From the NCBI RefSeq assembly GCF_017874735.1, contig NZ_JAGGLV010000026.1, positions 40,152-104,151 on the forward strand: a stretch of DNA of 64,000 nucleotides, written 5' to 3'. The stretch is from Paenibacillus silagei. Lineage in GTDB: Bacteria > Bacillota > Bacilli > Paenibacillales > Paenibacillaceae. Below are positions 45,280-53,930 of the stretch, one piece after another. How positions within the stretch are numbered: position 1 is the first letter of the stretch; each line of letters starts with the position of its first letter. Under the pieces are notes generated by a model. The model saw nothing but the letters and a program-made list of their open reading frames with translations, had not been told where the DNA came from and searched no databases. The translations under genes and the position numbers were made by a program.

Positions 45280-46521
45280 ATGCTGCCGCTGTACAGAAAA
45301 TATTGGCGCACCTTTTTCGACATTGGGCTGCTCGTTCTAACCGTATATTTAGTGATGCTTGGCTTCAGTAAATTGTACCAGCTGGCTGCGCCGGTGTTCC
45401 TGTCCTTTTTTGTATTTCTGCTGATTGAGCCGCTGGCCCGCTTCCTGAACCGCAAGGGAATGGCCAAGCCCTTCGCCTCCGCGATCTCCGTGGTGCTCTT
45501 CCTGGTCATTCTGCTGGGCGTCCTGTTCGGTGCCGGACTGCTGATTACGACCCAGGCGATTCACCTCCAGAATAATCTGCCCAAATATACATACGTGGTC
45601 CAGCAGCATTTCGCAGAGACTACGACCTATCTTCAGCACAAAATCGATTCGCTTCCATCCGATGTGACAGATAAGCTGAACGGTTATTTCACAGATGCCA
45701 CCAATATTCTCTCGAAGTGGATGGTCGCCTTCTTCAAATATATGGTCGGAGTGCTTGGCTCTTTCTCTTCCTTTATGGCTAATTTCGGGATTGCGATCAT
45801 TCTCGCCTTTTTCCTCAGCATGGAGATTAAGGACTGGCGCCGAATTGCCCACGAGAAGCTGCCCAAGACGTTCAAGACGGCCTACGCCTTCCTGCAGGGA
45901 AATGTATTCAAGGCTATCGGTTCTTATATCAAAGCACAGATGATCCTGATCAGCATCACCTTCGTCATTATTCTTGCTGGCCTGCTGATTCTTCGGACGG
46001 GCAATGTACTCACCATCGCGCTGGTCTGCGCCGTGGTCGATCTGCTGCCGCTGCTCGGGGTACCTGCGGTGCTGATCCCTTGGATCATCTATTTGTTCAT
46101 TGTTGGAAATACTTCGCTTGCTATCGGGCTCATCGTTCTGCTGGCTGTAGTAATGGTGGTCAGACAGCTGCTGGAGCCCAAAATCACAGGGAATTCAATC
46201 GGTGTCTCCTCTGCCTTCCTGATGCTCTCCTTCGTGATTCTGTCCTCCTCCCTGTTCGGGATAGCAGGACTCATTCTGTCGCCGATTCTGCTGATTCTGC
46301 TCAAGGAGCTGCTCCAGCAGGGATATCTCCAGCAGTGGATCTATCTGCCGCAGGAGGAGTTCGTCGTCTCGCCCTTCGCGGCCTCGGGAACCTCTACGGC
46401 AGGCGCTCCCGTAAGCAGCAGTCCGGCCGGGAATGCCGAGTCTAATGCGCAGCCTGCCGGTCCAGGCCCTCAGGCCCCGGTTGATCCGCCTTCCAGCCCC
46501 GACAACAGCTCGAACACCTGA
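45280..46521 (+). CDS. AI-2E-family transporter (YtvI-like membrane protein)
   Basis: 413 aa with eight hydrophobic segments in the family pattern. These include LVVRQLLEPKI-type VRQLLEPKITGNSIG, VVDLLPLLGVPAVLIPW and a soluble insertion near residues 95-150. Family members include sodium-coupled exporters and the Bacillus sporulation protein YtvI; the substrate here is unknown. The last ~50 residues are a Ser/Pro/Ala/Gly-rich tail, and the end of the gene overlaps the convergent PBP gene by 52 bp. AAAGGGG lies 12 nt before the ATG, a somewhat long spacing. Confidence 0.87.
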   Translation: MLPLYRKYWRTFFDIGLLVLTVYLVMLGFSKLYQLAAPVFLSFFVFLLIEPLARFLNRKGMAKPFASAISVVLFLVILLGVLFGAGLLITTQAIHLQNNLPKYTYVVQQHFAETTTYLQHKIDSLPSDVTDKLNGYFTDATNILSKWMVAFFKYMVGVLGSFSSFMANFGIAIILAFFLSMEIKDWRRIAHEKLPKTFKTAYAFLQGNVFKAIGSYIKAQMILISITFVIILAGLLILRTGNVLTIALVCAVVDLLPLLGVPAVLIPWIIYLFIVGNTSLAIGLIVLLAVVMVVRQLLEPKITGNSIGVSSAFLMLSFVILSSSLFGIAGLILSPILLILLKELLQQGYLQQWIYLPQEEFVVSPFAASGTSTAGAPVSSSPAGNAESNAQPAGPGPQAPVDPPSSPDNSSNT

Positions 46522-48287
46522 CCGAACAGGCGGGTGGCGGCCTGCGGACTGTCTGGAGCCACATTCTCTATCGCCACAGACACCGCATATTTCGGATGGT
46601 CAACCGGACCATAGCCGATGAACCATTGATTGTTGCGCGGCGTGCCATGCACCAGCGTCTGGGCCGTGCCTGATTTGCCGGCGAGCGGCCAAGCGGCAGG
46701 CTTCAGCATCCGGCCTGTGCCCTCTGTGACTACGCTGCGCATCATGCCCAGCAGCACACGGGCAGTGGCCGGAGCGATCCGCCCCTCCGGCGCTGGCGCC
46801 AGATGTCCCGGAAGCTCCTTAAGCGTCTGTCCATTGGCAAAAGCAACCCGCTCCAGAATCCGCGGCGCTCTCACCTCACCGCCATGCAGCAGTGTGACGA
46901 CCAGATTCGCCGCCTGCAGCGGAGTGATTCGCACATCGCGCTGGCCGATCGCCGTCTGGACTCTCGCCCCGCCGTCATCCGGCAGGAGCGTGGTGAAGAT
47001 GGTTCCCGGCTGCTCTCCGGCCAGCGGCCGGAGCAGCGGCAGACCGAGCGTATTCTCCTCCTGCCACCCGATGCTCCGGCCCAGTCCAAGGGCAAGGGCG
47101 GTAGCTTGAAGCTTCAGACCGCTCAGCCGCTCGGCCAGCGTAGCAAATACAGTATTACAGGACACGGCGAACCCTTGCTTAAGCGTAAGGGCGCCGTGTC
47201 CTTTGCCGTGGGGACATGACAATCCGTATTTCCCATATGCTCCTGCACAGAAGAAAGGCTCCTCCGGTGTGGTCAGCCCGGCTTCAAGTGCGGCAGCGGC
47301 CGTAACAATTTTGAAGATGGAGCCCGGAGCGGCCGCTTGAAGAGCACGGTTGTTCCATTCTCCCCCTTGCGGTGAGACCTGCTGCGGATTGTAGAACGGC
47401 AAGGAGACCATCGCTGCGATATCACCGCTCCGGCTGTCCATTACCACAATAGCCCCTTCCTTCACCCCGGCTTCCGCCGCCAGCTGCTCAATGCTCTCCT
47501 GAAGCTTCAGATCAATTGTGGTATATAGTGACAGCGGATAATAGGGGTTACCCGGCGCCTTGACTGTGATCGGGCTTCCCGGAACCCGTTTGCCGCGCGC
47601 ATCAACCTGGGCAACGGCCTCCGTGTGCCCCACGCCCTGCAGCAGCGGCTCCAGCGTCTTCTCCAGCCCGTCTGTGCCGGTTCTTGGAATTCTCAGCCCT
47701 GTAGGGGATTGAGTGACAGCTTCGCCTGAAGCTTCAGACAGATAACCGAGCCACTGTCGGCCGGATGCAGACCCGTTATATCTGCGGGCAAAAGGCAGCG
47801 CCCGGACACCTTCAATCGCAAGCGCCTCCACTTCTCTGGCCTGCGGCAGGGTCAGGGCCAGCGGCCCCGTGCCTTGGCCGGAAGGCCAGAGCAACGGCTC
47901 CTTCAGCCCCAGCCGTCTTGCCTGCAGCTGGCTGTAGCTGACGCCAAGAATCTCCGCCAGACGGTGAAGCTGCTGGTCATCGTTATATTCACCGGCACCA
48001 TGATGCCGGTGAAGCTCTTCCTCCGGCGGGAACAGCGCAGCGGTCCAGACCGTCTCTCCAGCCAGCGCCCTTCCGTGTTTGTCATACAGCCGTCCTCTTC
48101 CGCTGTCCAGCACCGTCTCCCGCTCACTTTGCAGCTCTGCCATCTGAGCTACTGTGTAACGGGTGCCGCTTACTACACTATCCTTCAGCAGCAGTTGTAC
48201 CCAGGCCAGCCTGATCATCAGGCCCGCCAGCAGCATACACAGGATCAGGCATCCCCAAAATATGCGTGTATGAATCAGCTTGTGCAA
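46470..48287 (-). CDS. Class B penicillin-binding protein (transpeptidase)
   Basis: 605 aa. One N-terminal membrane helix (IFWGCLILCMLLAGLMIRLAWV), a dimerisation region (~50-250) and a transpeptidase domain with PGSIFK (Ser323), SCN (376-378) and KSGT (538-541), all intact. It cross-links peptidoglycan; it resembles PBP2/SpoVD-type enzymes but has no PASTA domains, so a role in elongation or sporulation cannot be separated. The start is a TTG at 48287 with GGAGG 8 nt upstream. Its 3' end overlaps the convergent AI-2E gene. Confidence 0.9.
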   Translation of the reverse strand: MHKLIHTRIFWGCLILCMLLAGLMIRLAWVQLLLKDSVVSGTRYTVAQMAELQSERETVLDSGRGRLYDKHGRALAGETVWTAALFPPEEELHRHHGAGEYNDDQQLHRLAEILGVSYSQLQARRLGLKEPLLWPSGQGTGPLALTLPQAREVEALAIEGVRALPFARRYNGSASGRQWLGYLSEASGEAVTQSPTGLRIPRTGTDGLEKTLEPLLQGVGHTEAVAQVDARGKRVPGSPITVKAPGNPYYPLSLYTTIDLKLQESIEQLAAEAGVKEGAIVVMDSRSGDIAAMVSLPFYNPQQVSPQGGEWNNRALQAAAPGSIFKIVTAAAALEAGLTTPEEPFFCAGAYGKYGLSCPHGKGHGALTLKQGFAVSCNTVFATLAERLSGLKLQATALALGLGRSIGWQEENTLGLPLLRPLAGEQPGTIFTTLLPDDGGARVQTAIGQRDVRITPLQAANLVVTLLHGGEVRAPRILERVAFANGQTLKELPGHLAPAPEGRIAPATARVLLGMMRSVVTEGTGRMLKPAAWPLAGKSGTAQTLVHGTPRNNQWFIGYGPVDHPKYAVSVAIENVAPDSPQAATRLFGQVFELLSGLEGGSTGA

Positions 48288-48425
48288 ATTGCTATTCCTC
48301 CATCCAGTGGGCTGAAAAACCTTGGCTACTAGCAGCTCATCAGAATTAAAAGTGTGAGAATCACTTTAACTAATTGCTTGCTGAGGGTTAGCAGCGCCCC
48401 GATTAGGGTCCAAGGGGGAGGCTTA

Positions 48426-48618
48426 ATTGCAATCTGTACAACTAAATCGCCGGATATGCCGCCGAATCTCTGTTTAGTTGTATTTCGTGCAATTAAAATG
48501 CCTCTATACCTGGATTTTCGCCCATTCGGGCAAATTTAGTTGTATGGAATACAGTTAGGAGAGGCAGGCCTTTCTTTTAACTGTTTTTAGTTGCACCGAA
48601 TACACTTATCTCTCATGG
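48426..48618. repeat. Four degenerate palindromic repeats TTTAGTTGTA-N4-5-TGCAAYTAAA
   Basis: Copies start at 48426 (inverted), 48473, 48535 and 48596, spaced 48-61 bp. The best one, at 48473, is TTTAGTTGTA, TTTCG, TGCAATTAAA, an almost perfect inverted repeat. The core GTTGTATTTCGTGCAATT agrees with the GTTGCATTTTGTGCAGGA element in 13 of 18 positions, so the two families seem related. Confidence 0.75.
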
Positions 48619-48764
48619 TTCGTTACAAACTGAATATTTAGTTTAATCCATGGGGTTCTTTACTTGCTAAAGGTGACTTCCTTCCAGAATATGAGCTCCC
48701 TCGTTCGTTACACCGAGTCCTCCATTTTAAACCTGATGCTGTACTAGTATACCCAGCTCTAAAA

Positions 48765-48797
48765 GCAAAATAACCGCTTCCCATAAAGGAAAGCGGT
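48765..48797 (-). terminator. Terminator of the chemoreceptor gene
   Basis: ACCGCTTTCC pairs with GGGAAGCGGT on the minus strand, then TATTTTGCTTTT. Confidence 0.85.
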
Positions 48798-48812
48798 CTG
48801 AAGAAGTTAGGC

Positions 48813-50882
48813 TCATACGTTGAACTTGGATAATCGCTCCCGCAGTCTGGAGGAGGCATTCTCCAGCTTACTGGAGAGGGTAACCAGATATTCGCTTACA
48901 TTCTCCTGTTCTCCGGTAAGGGAGGCTACCTCTTCAGAGGCGGCCGAGGATTCTTCGGCGAATGAGCTGACATTACCTATCGTCTCTGACAGGACCTGCT
49001 GCGAGTGGTTCAGGCCGTCAATCGAAGAAGATACCGAATCCAGCCTGGTAATCAGCTGATGCATCTGCCCCTGTACACTGATGAAGATCTCACTGGTGTT
49101 CTGAACATAGTCCATCTGCTCTCCGAACAGCGGCGCAACCTCGGACAAGGCGTCTACCGTCTCATGCATATCCCGCATGATCCGGTCCGTGATCTCGCCC
49201 ACCACGGCAATGGAACGCTTGGACTGCTCCGCCAGCTGGCGGATTTCATCGGCGACAACCGTGAAGCCCTTGCCCGCTTCGCCTGCCCGCGCCGCTTCAA
49301 TAGTGGCGTTCAGCGACAGGATATTGGTCTGCTGGGTGATGCTCTGCATGACCTCCAGCACCTGAATGACCGATGAGGCGGTATCCTTAAGCTCATTCAC
49401 CTTAAGGACCAGCTTGCCTGTCCTGTCGCCAGTCTCTTGCGTTCTGCCCAGCAGCTCCTGCAGCTTGACTACCCCTTCCGCACTGGCTTGCTCCACGCTA
49501 TGCGCAGTTCCGCCAATCTCATGGGCTACTGCAATGACAGCTTCCATCTTCTCCGAGATCTGAGCCGTCATCTCATTACCCCGGTCCGCCTCCAGTGAGA
49601 GGCTGCCGGCACCGCCGGCAATCTCTTCCGTGGCTGCGGCAATATCCTTCGCTGCCACCGCTGTGTCCCGCGAGGCATTGCCAAGGGCTTCCGCTGCTTC
49701 CGTAACCTCACGCGCGGTCTCATTGGTGTGGACGACCAGCTCTGTAATCTGCTCCATCATCAGGTTGAAGGAGCCGGACAGCTGGCCTATCTCATCACGG
49801 GTGACGACATCGGTGCGTACGCGCAGATCCCCATCTGCCCCCTTGACCATCAGATCCCGCAGACGTGAGAGCGGACTTGAGACCATCCGTACCATCCAGA
49901 GTCCTATCAGTACGGCAACGGCAGCAGCGGCGGCCACCGCTATGTAGGTCGTGTTAAGGATGCGTCCCGCATCCCTGGTCAGATTGCCGGAAGGCACCAC
50001 ACCGAGCAGTCTCCAGCCGGAGGTATGCAGCGTACCGTAGACCGCAAGAATGGATTTGCCCTTCTCATCCTTGGTCGGCAGGGAGCCGGAGGTGTCGCTT
50101 AATCCCTTGAACAGGGTTCCCCCCAGGCGCAGATAGGTGTCCGTCTCCTCTTGCTGGGAAGAGGCAATCAGCTCATCTGTGGCAGTCAGCAACTGGATAT
50201 AGGAACCCTGACCCAGATCAACCATTTTCAGCTGGCTGTCAAGCTCTGTACTCTTAATATCGCAGACCGCCAGATAACCGGTGTGACCCGCTTCCGCCGC
50301 CACAGACTTAGCGAAACGCACCACTCCTTCAGCCTCTCCCTGCTTCAACGCTTCGGTAATCCACCGGCTCTGCGGCTTCTCCTGCAGCTGCTTGTACCAT
50401 GCTGCATCACGGATAGCCGCCAGGAAATCATTATCCACTTCACCAGCTCCGGCTGCGGGCAACGCTTCATCCAGCGGAACCAGATACACTGCCTGCACGC
50501 CGGGAACAGCCGAGAGCCATTGATCGAGCTCCCCGTTAATCGTCGTGGACAGCTCTGTACGCTTCGCAGGATCTGCGGCAGCAGGGCCTGCCAGTGCGAC
50601 CGCCTGCTGAATATCCTCATTGTAGAACAGCTGACCCAGATTATCTTCATAGCGCAACAGGACGACATCCAGCTTCTCAGCCGTCTGCTCCACAGTCTGC
50701 TGATTAGCAGACAATGCATTGTTCTCAATCGTATGTCTGGCCACAGCGTAAGAAATATAACCCAGAGACAGCACAATTCCCATGGTCGCGATGAAAAAAA
50801 CCAGAAAGAGCCGCATCCCCAGCGACTTGGAGGGATGCAGCCGAGAAAGAATAGAGGTACTCCGAACTGTTGACCTGCTCAA
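48813..50882 (-). CDS. Methyl-accepting chemotaxis protein
   Basis: 689 aa. Two membrane helices (residues ~24-46 and ~313-333) enclose a ~265-residue extracytoplasmic Cache-like sensor. HAMP (~335-390) leads to the methyl-accepting coiled coil with the hairpin tip EIRQLAEQSKRS. It should signal to CheA/CheW, none of which is in the window. The start is TTG 50882 with GGTGG 4 nt upstream; ATG 22 codons on is an alternative but would begin at the first helix. It directly flanks the mannan locus on the same strand, so it could sense its sugars; that is a guess. Confidence 0.92.
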   Translation of the reverse strand: MSRSTVRSTSILSRLHPSKSLGMRLFLVFFIATMGIVLSLGYISYAVARHTIENNALSANQQTVEQTAEKLDVVLLRYEDNLGQLFYNEDIQQAVALAGPAAADPAKRTELSTTINGELDQWLSAVPGVQAVYLVPLDEALPAAGAGEVDNDFLAAIRDAAWYKQLQEKPQSRWITEALKQGEAEGVVRFAKSVAAEAGHTGYLAVCDIKSTELDSQLKMVDLGQGSYIQLLTATDELIASSQQEETDTYLRLGGTLFKGLSDTSGSLPTKDEKGKSILAVYGTLHTSGWRLLGVVPSGNLTRDAGRILNTTYIAVAAAAAVAVLIGLWMVRMVSSPLSRLRDLMVKGADGDLRVRTDVVTRDEIGQLSGSFNLMMEQITELVVHTNETAREVTEAAEALGNASRDTAVAAKDIAAATEEIAGGAGSLSLEADRGNEMTAQISEKMEAVIAVAHEIGGTAHSVEQASAEGVVKLQELLGRTQETGDRTGKLVLKVNELKDTASSVIQVLEVMQSITQQTNILSLNATIEAARAGEAGKGFTVVADEIRQLAEQSKRSIAVVGEITDRIMRDMHETVDALSEVAPLFGEQMDYVQNTSEIFISVQGQMHQLITRLDSVSSSIDGLNHSQQVLSETIGNVSSFAEESSAASEEVASLTGEQENVSEYLVTLSSKLENASSRLRERLSKFNV

Positions 50883-51011
50883 AAAACCACCGCCAGATTC
50901 TATGTATTCTTGGTATTCATGACCCTATTCATGATATACCATCAGCTCCTTGGTGGCTGTGATTTTGTTGTATGCGGCAAATGCCGCCGATGGCGGGCAG
51001 AGGATTCCGGC

Positions 51012-52037
51012 TTAGATTCTGCCAGGACCGGCATCATCGCCAACCTCTTCATGAGTCTCGATAACGTAATTGACGATTTCCTGGACAGTGGTGTAGGCAA
51101 CGCCGACATAGGTGTCCGCAGCCCCGTAATAGATGGCAATCCGGCCGGTATCCGCATCGCTCAGCGCAGCACAAGGGAAGAGTACATTGTTGACGAAGCC
51201 TCTTTCCTCATACCATTCTTCCGGGGTCAGCACGAAGTTCCGGGAGCGGTATTTCACTCTCGAAGGCTCATCTGCATCCAGAATCACAGCGCCCATGCTG
51301 TAGACGAGACCGTTGCAGGTCCCGGTAACCCCATGGTAGAACATCAGCCAGCCTTCCGAGGTCTCAATGGGCGCAGGTCCGCCGCCGATCTTGGTGCTCT
51401 GCCACCAGCCTTGTCCGCCCTTGGTCATAACATGCCGGTGTTTGCCCCAATACACGAAGTCCGGGCTCTCACTGAGGAAGACATCGCCGAACGGCGTATG
51501 TCCGCTGTCGCTTGGACGGGAGAGCATGACGAAATTGCCGCCTATTTTCTTCGGGAACAGTACACCGTTACGGTTGAACGGCAGGAACGGATTCTCCAGA
51601 CTGACGAAGTGCTTGAAGTCCTGTGTCTTGGCAACGCCGATCGCTGCCCCGTAGAAATCCGTGCACCAGATGATGTAATACGTATCCTCCACCTTCACCA
51701 GACGGGGATCATATGCGTAACGCGGCATATACGGATGGCCCGCCTCGTCCTTGAATTGGATCGGCTGCTCATCAATAATCCAGTCCAAGCCGTCCGCGCT
51801 GCGGCCCATCCGCAGATGGGGGCGGGTCGTGTGATCCTCCACGCGGAAGACTCCCAGGAAGCTGCCCTCGTAAGCGATCACCGCGCTGTTGAAAATACGG
51901 GCGACCCCCTTCGCCGGATTGCGCTTGATCACCGGATTATCGCTATGTCTCCAGACCGGATTGTCATTCCCGGCAGGTCTGTCCTGCCAAGGCATATTCG
52001 GCAGACTTTGGCTGGCCGTCAGTTTAACTTCTCTCAT
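51012..52037 (-). CDS. GH130 phosphorylase, probable beta-1,4-mannooligosaccharide phosphorylase
   Basis: 341 aa with the GH130 five-bladed propeller pattern. NPVIKRNPAKGVARIFNSAVI, FRVEDHTTRPHLRMGRS and YAYDPRLVKVEDTYYI (D110, candidate general acid) are typical. The second half has KIGGGPAPIETSEGWLMFYHGV. GH130_2 enzymes use phosphate to release mannose-1-phosphate from the non-reducing end of beta-1,4-mannooligosaccharides. No signal peptide, so it acts on imported sugar. GGAGGG precedes the ATG. It is last in the SBP-permease-permease-GH130 transcript, 67 bp behind the second permease gene. Exact GH130 subfamily is inference from length and context. Confidence 0.88.
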   Translation of the reverse strand: MREVKLTASQSLPNMPWQDRPAGNDNPVWRHSDNPVIKRNPAKGVARIFNSAVIAYEGSFLGVFRVEDHTTRPHLRMGRSADGLDWIIDEQPIQFKDEAGHPYMPRYAYDPRLVKVEDTYYIIWCTDFYGAAIGVAKTQDFKHFVSLENPFLPFNRNGVLFPKKIGGNFVMLSRPSDSGHTPFGDVFLSESPDFVYWGKHRHVMTKGGQGWWQSTKIGGGPAPIETSEGWLMFYHGVTGTCNGLVYSMGAVILDADEPSRVKYRSRNFVLTPEEWYEERGFVNNVLFPCAALSDADTGRIAIYYGAADTYVGVAYTTVQEIVNYVIETHEEVGDDAGPGRI

Positions 52038-52104
52038 AATAGAATCCCTCCAATGATAGTTGCAGCAGCCGCTGCGGTGGTGTGTTGCTCCCCGGTTTGC
52101 CGCT

Positions 52105-52938
52105 TTATTTGACCGACCCTTGGGCGAAGCCGTTATAAATGTATTTTTGCAGCGCTACGAACGCAATCAGCGTCGGAATGATGGCGATCATAATCGCGGC
52201 GCAGATAACCTCCCACTGGGAGCCGTAGGGTCCTTTGAATTTGAACAATGCGGTAGATACGACCTGCAGGCTGCTTTTTGGCATATACAGGAACGGGGTA
52301 TAGAAGTCATTGTAGATATTAACACCCTTCACGATAATCACCGTCACAATGGCCGGACTCAGCAGCGGAAGAATGATTCTCCAGTAGATCGTCCAGTAGG
52401 AGGCACCATCCAGCATTGCGGATTCATCCAGCGATTCAGAGATCGAGTCCAGGAACTGCATGAAGATATAGACAGCGATAATATCGGTCCCCAGATACAT
52501 CAGAATCGGCGCCCAGCGGGTATTGAACAAATCCAGAGCATTGATGATCTGAAAAGTCGCTACTTGCGTCGTTACTCCGGGAATCAGCGTAGCCAGCAGA
52601 AAAGCCCCCATCAGCGCCTTACTGCCTCTGAATTTGAAGCGGGCCAGAATATAAGCCATCATTGAACCGGTAAGCGTAGCGCCCGCAATGGAGATCAGGA
52701 CGATAATAAGTGTGTTCATGAAGCCGAGCAGCATGTTTCCGTCTACGAAGGCTTTGGTGTAATTGGTGAAATTCAGCCAGTTCTCGGGCAGGGTCAGCGG
52801 ACCGGTTGAAGCGTACTCAGCATTGGTCTTTAAGGAAGCGAAGAAGACAACGACAATCGGGATCAGCGCCATCAGCGCACCCAGCACCAGGGAGAGATAT
52901 TTGAAGAAAGCCGCCACGTTGTATTTCAAAGTATGCAT
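52105..52938 (-). CDS. Sugar ABC transporter permease, MalG type
   Basis: 277 aa, six membrane helices, CUT1 family. The EAA loop ESAMLDGASYWTIYWRIILPLLSPA that docks the ATPase is intact near residues 170-195. GGAGG precedes the ATG, 4 bp after the first permease gene. No ATPase gene is in the locus, so a shared MsmX-type ATPase encoded elsewhere is the likely engine, as in other Firmicute CUT1 systems. Confidence 0.93.
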   Translation of the reverse strand: MHTLKYNVAAFFKYLSLVLGALMALIPIVVVFFASLKTNAEYASTGPLTLPENWLNFTNYTKAFVDGNMLLGFMNTLIIVLISIAGATLTGSMMAYILARFKFRGSKALMGAFLLATLIPGVTTQVATFQIINALDLFNTRWAPILMYLGTDIIAVYIFMQFLDSISESLDESAMLDGASYWTIYWRIILPLLSPAIVTVIIVKGVNIYNDFYTPFLYMPKSSLQVVSTALFKFKGPYGSQWEVICAAIMIAIIPTLIAFVALQKYIYNGFAQGSVK

Positions 52939-52942
52939 CGCT

Positions 52943-53824
52943 CTATTTCTCCTCCTTGATCAGAATGCGCTGCAGAATGGTAACCAGAACAACGATGCCC
53001 AGCAGTACTACAGCCATTGCCGAAGCCAGCCCCAGCTTGCTGTATTTGAAGGCCACATCGACGGTCTGGATGACAAAAGTGCCGCTGCCGTTGGAGCCGC
53101 CGGTCATCACGTACGGAATCTCAAACACACCGATCGCCCCGCTGACCGCAAGGATCAGATTGAGCTGCAGGATGCGCTTGATGCTTGGGATGATAATATG
53201 CCGGAACTGATGCCAGCGGTTAGCGCCGTCTATCTCCGAGGCTTCATAGATATCGCTGCCGATCGAGGAAATTGCGCCAAGGAAGATAATAAAGTTCATC
53301 CCCATATACCTCCATACCGAGGCAAAAGCGAGAGAGATGTTAATGAGCTGCGGATTCAGCAGCCATTTCTGTTGCAGCGCCCCGAGTCCAAGCAGATCAA
53401 GAATGGTATTAAGAGTGCCTTCCGGCTTGAAGAAGAACAGGAAGATGAACCCGATCGCCACACCGTTTAGCAAGGTCGGAAAGAACAGAATCCCCTTGAA
53501 CCAGTTCTTCATCCGGACATTGAAGCTCAGAATCGTGGCAAAATAAAGCGCCAGCCCCATCTGGACAAAGGTGGCAAAAAAGTAATACAAGCTGACCTTG
53601 AATACGGCGAAGTACTCCGGCTTGGTAAAGATCGTCTTGTAGTTGTCAAAGCCGATATACTCCATATTTTTGCTTAGCCCGTTCCAGCTGGTGAAGCTGT
53701 ACTGAAACATTTTAAACACAGGTAAATAGGAGAACGTCAGCAGCAGAACTACGGGTACTAGCGAAAATAAAAAGATGATCAAAATCCGTTGATTTTTATA
53801 GCTCATGTTAGACAATTTGGGCAC
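52943..53824 (-). CDS. Sugar ABC transporter permease, MalF type
   Basis: About 293 aa with six helices and the EAA loop ASEIDGANRWHQFRHIIIPSIKR. The GTG at 53824 has GGAGGTG 6 nt upstream; TTG 53815 and ATG 53806 are further options. It follows the binding-protein gene after a hairpin. Together with the next permease it should form the membrane channel of the manno-oligosaccharide importer. Confidence 0.92.
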   Translation of the reverse strand: MPKLSNMSYKNQRILIIFLFSLVPVVLLLTFSYLPVFKMFQYSFTSWNGLSKNMEYIGFDNYKTIFTKPEYFAVFKVSLYYFFATFVQMGLALYFATILSFNVRMKNWFKGILFFPTLLNGVAIGFIFLFFFKPEGTLNTILDLLGLGALQQKWLLNPQLINISLAFASVWRYMGMNFIIFLGAISSIGSDIYEASEIDGANRWHQFRHIIIPSIKRILQLNLILAVSGAIGVFEIPYVMTGGSNGSGTFVIQTVDVAFKYSKLGLASAMAVVLLGIVVLVTILQRILIKEEK

Positions 53825-53882
53825 TCTCCACACCTCCAGAAAACTTACTGCTCTTAAGTCCGCTTCCATCCCTGCAAAAGTG

Positions 53883-53917
53883 AAGGGGACTATGCCGTTA
53901 CGGCATCTCCCCTTTCT
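53883..53917 (-). terminator. Intercistronic hairpin between binding-protein and permease genes
   Basis: AAAGGGGAGATGCCG pairs with CGGCATAGTCCCCTT on the minus strand, followed by CACTTTTG. It is a strong stem with a weak T tract: a leaky terminator or 3' stabiliser that would give more binding protein than permease. Confidence 0.65.
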
Positions 53918-53930
53918 TTTGTTCTTTAAT

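Larger units (their letters stand above)
48288..48812. other. Gene-free stretch with TTTAGTTGTA palindromes
   Basis: 525 bp without a credible gene. Its first half carries four copies of a palindromic repeat, listed separately; the second half is AT-rich and ends in the chemoreceptor terminator. No RNA gene was recognised. Confidence 0.6.
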
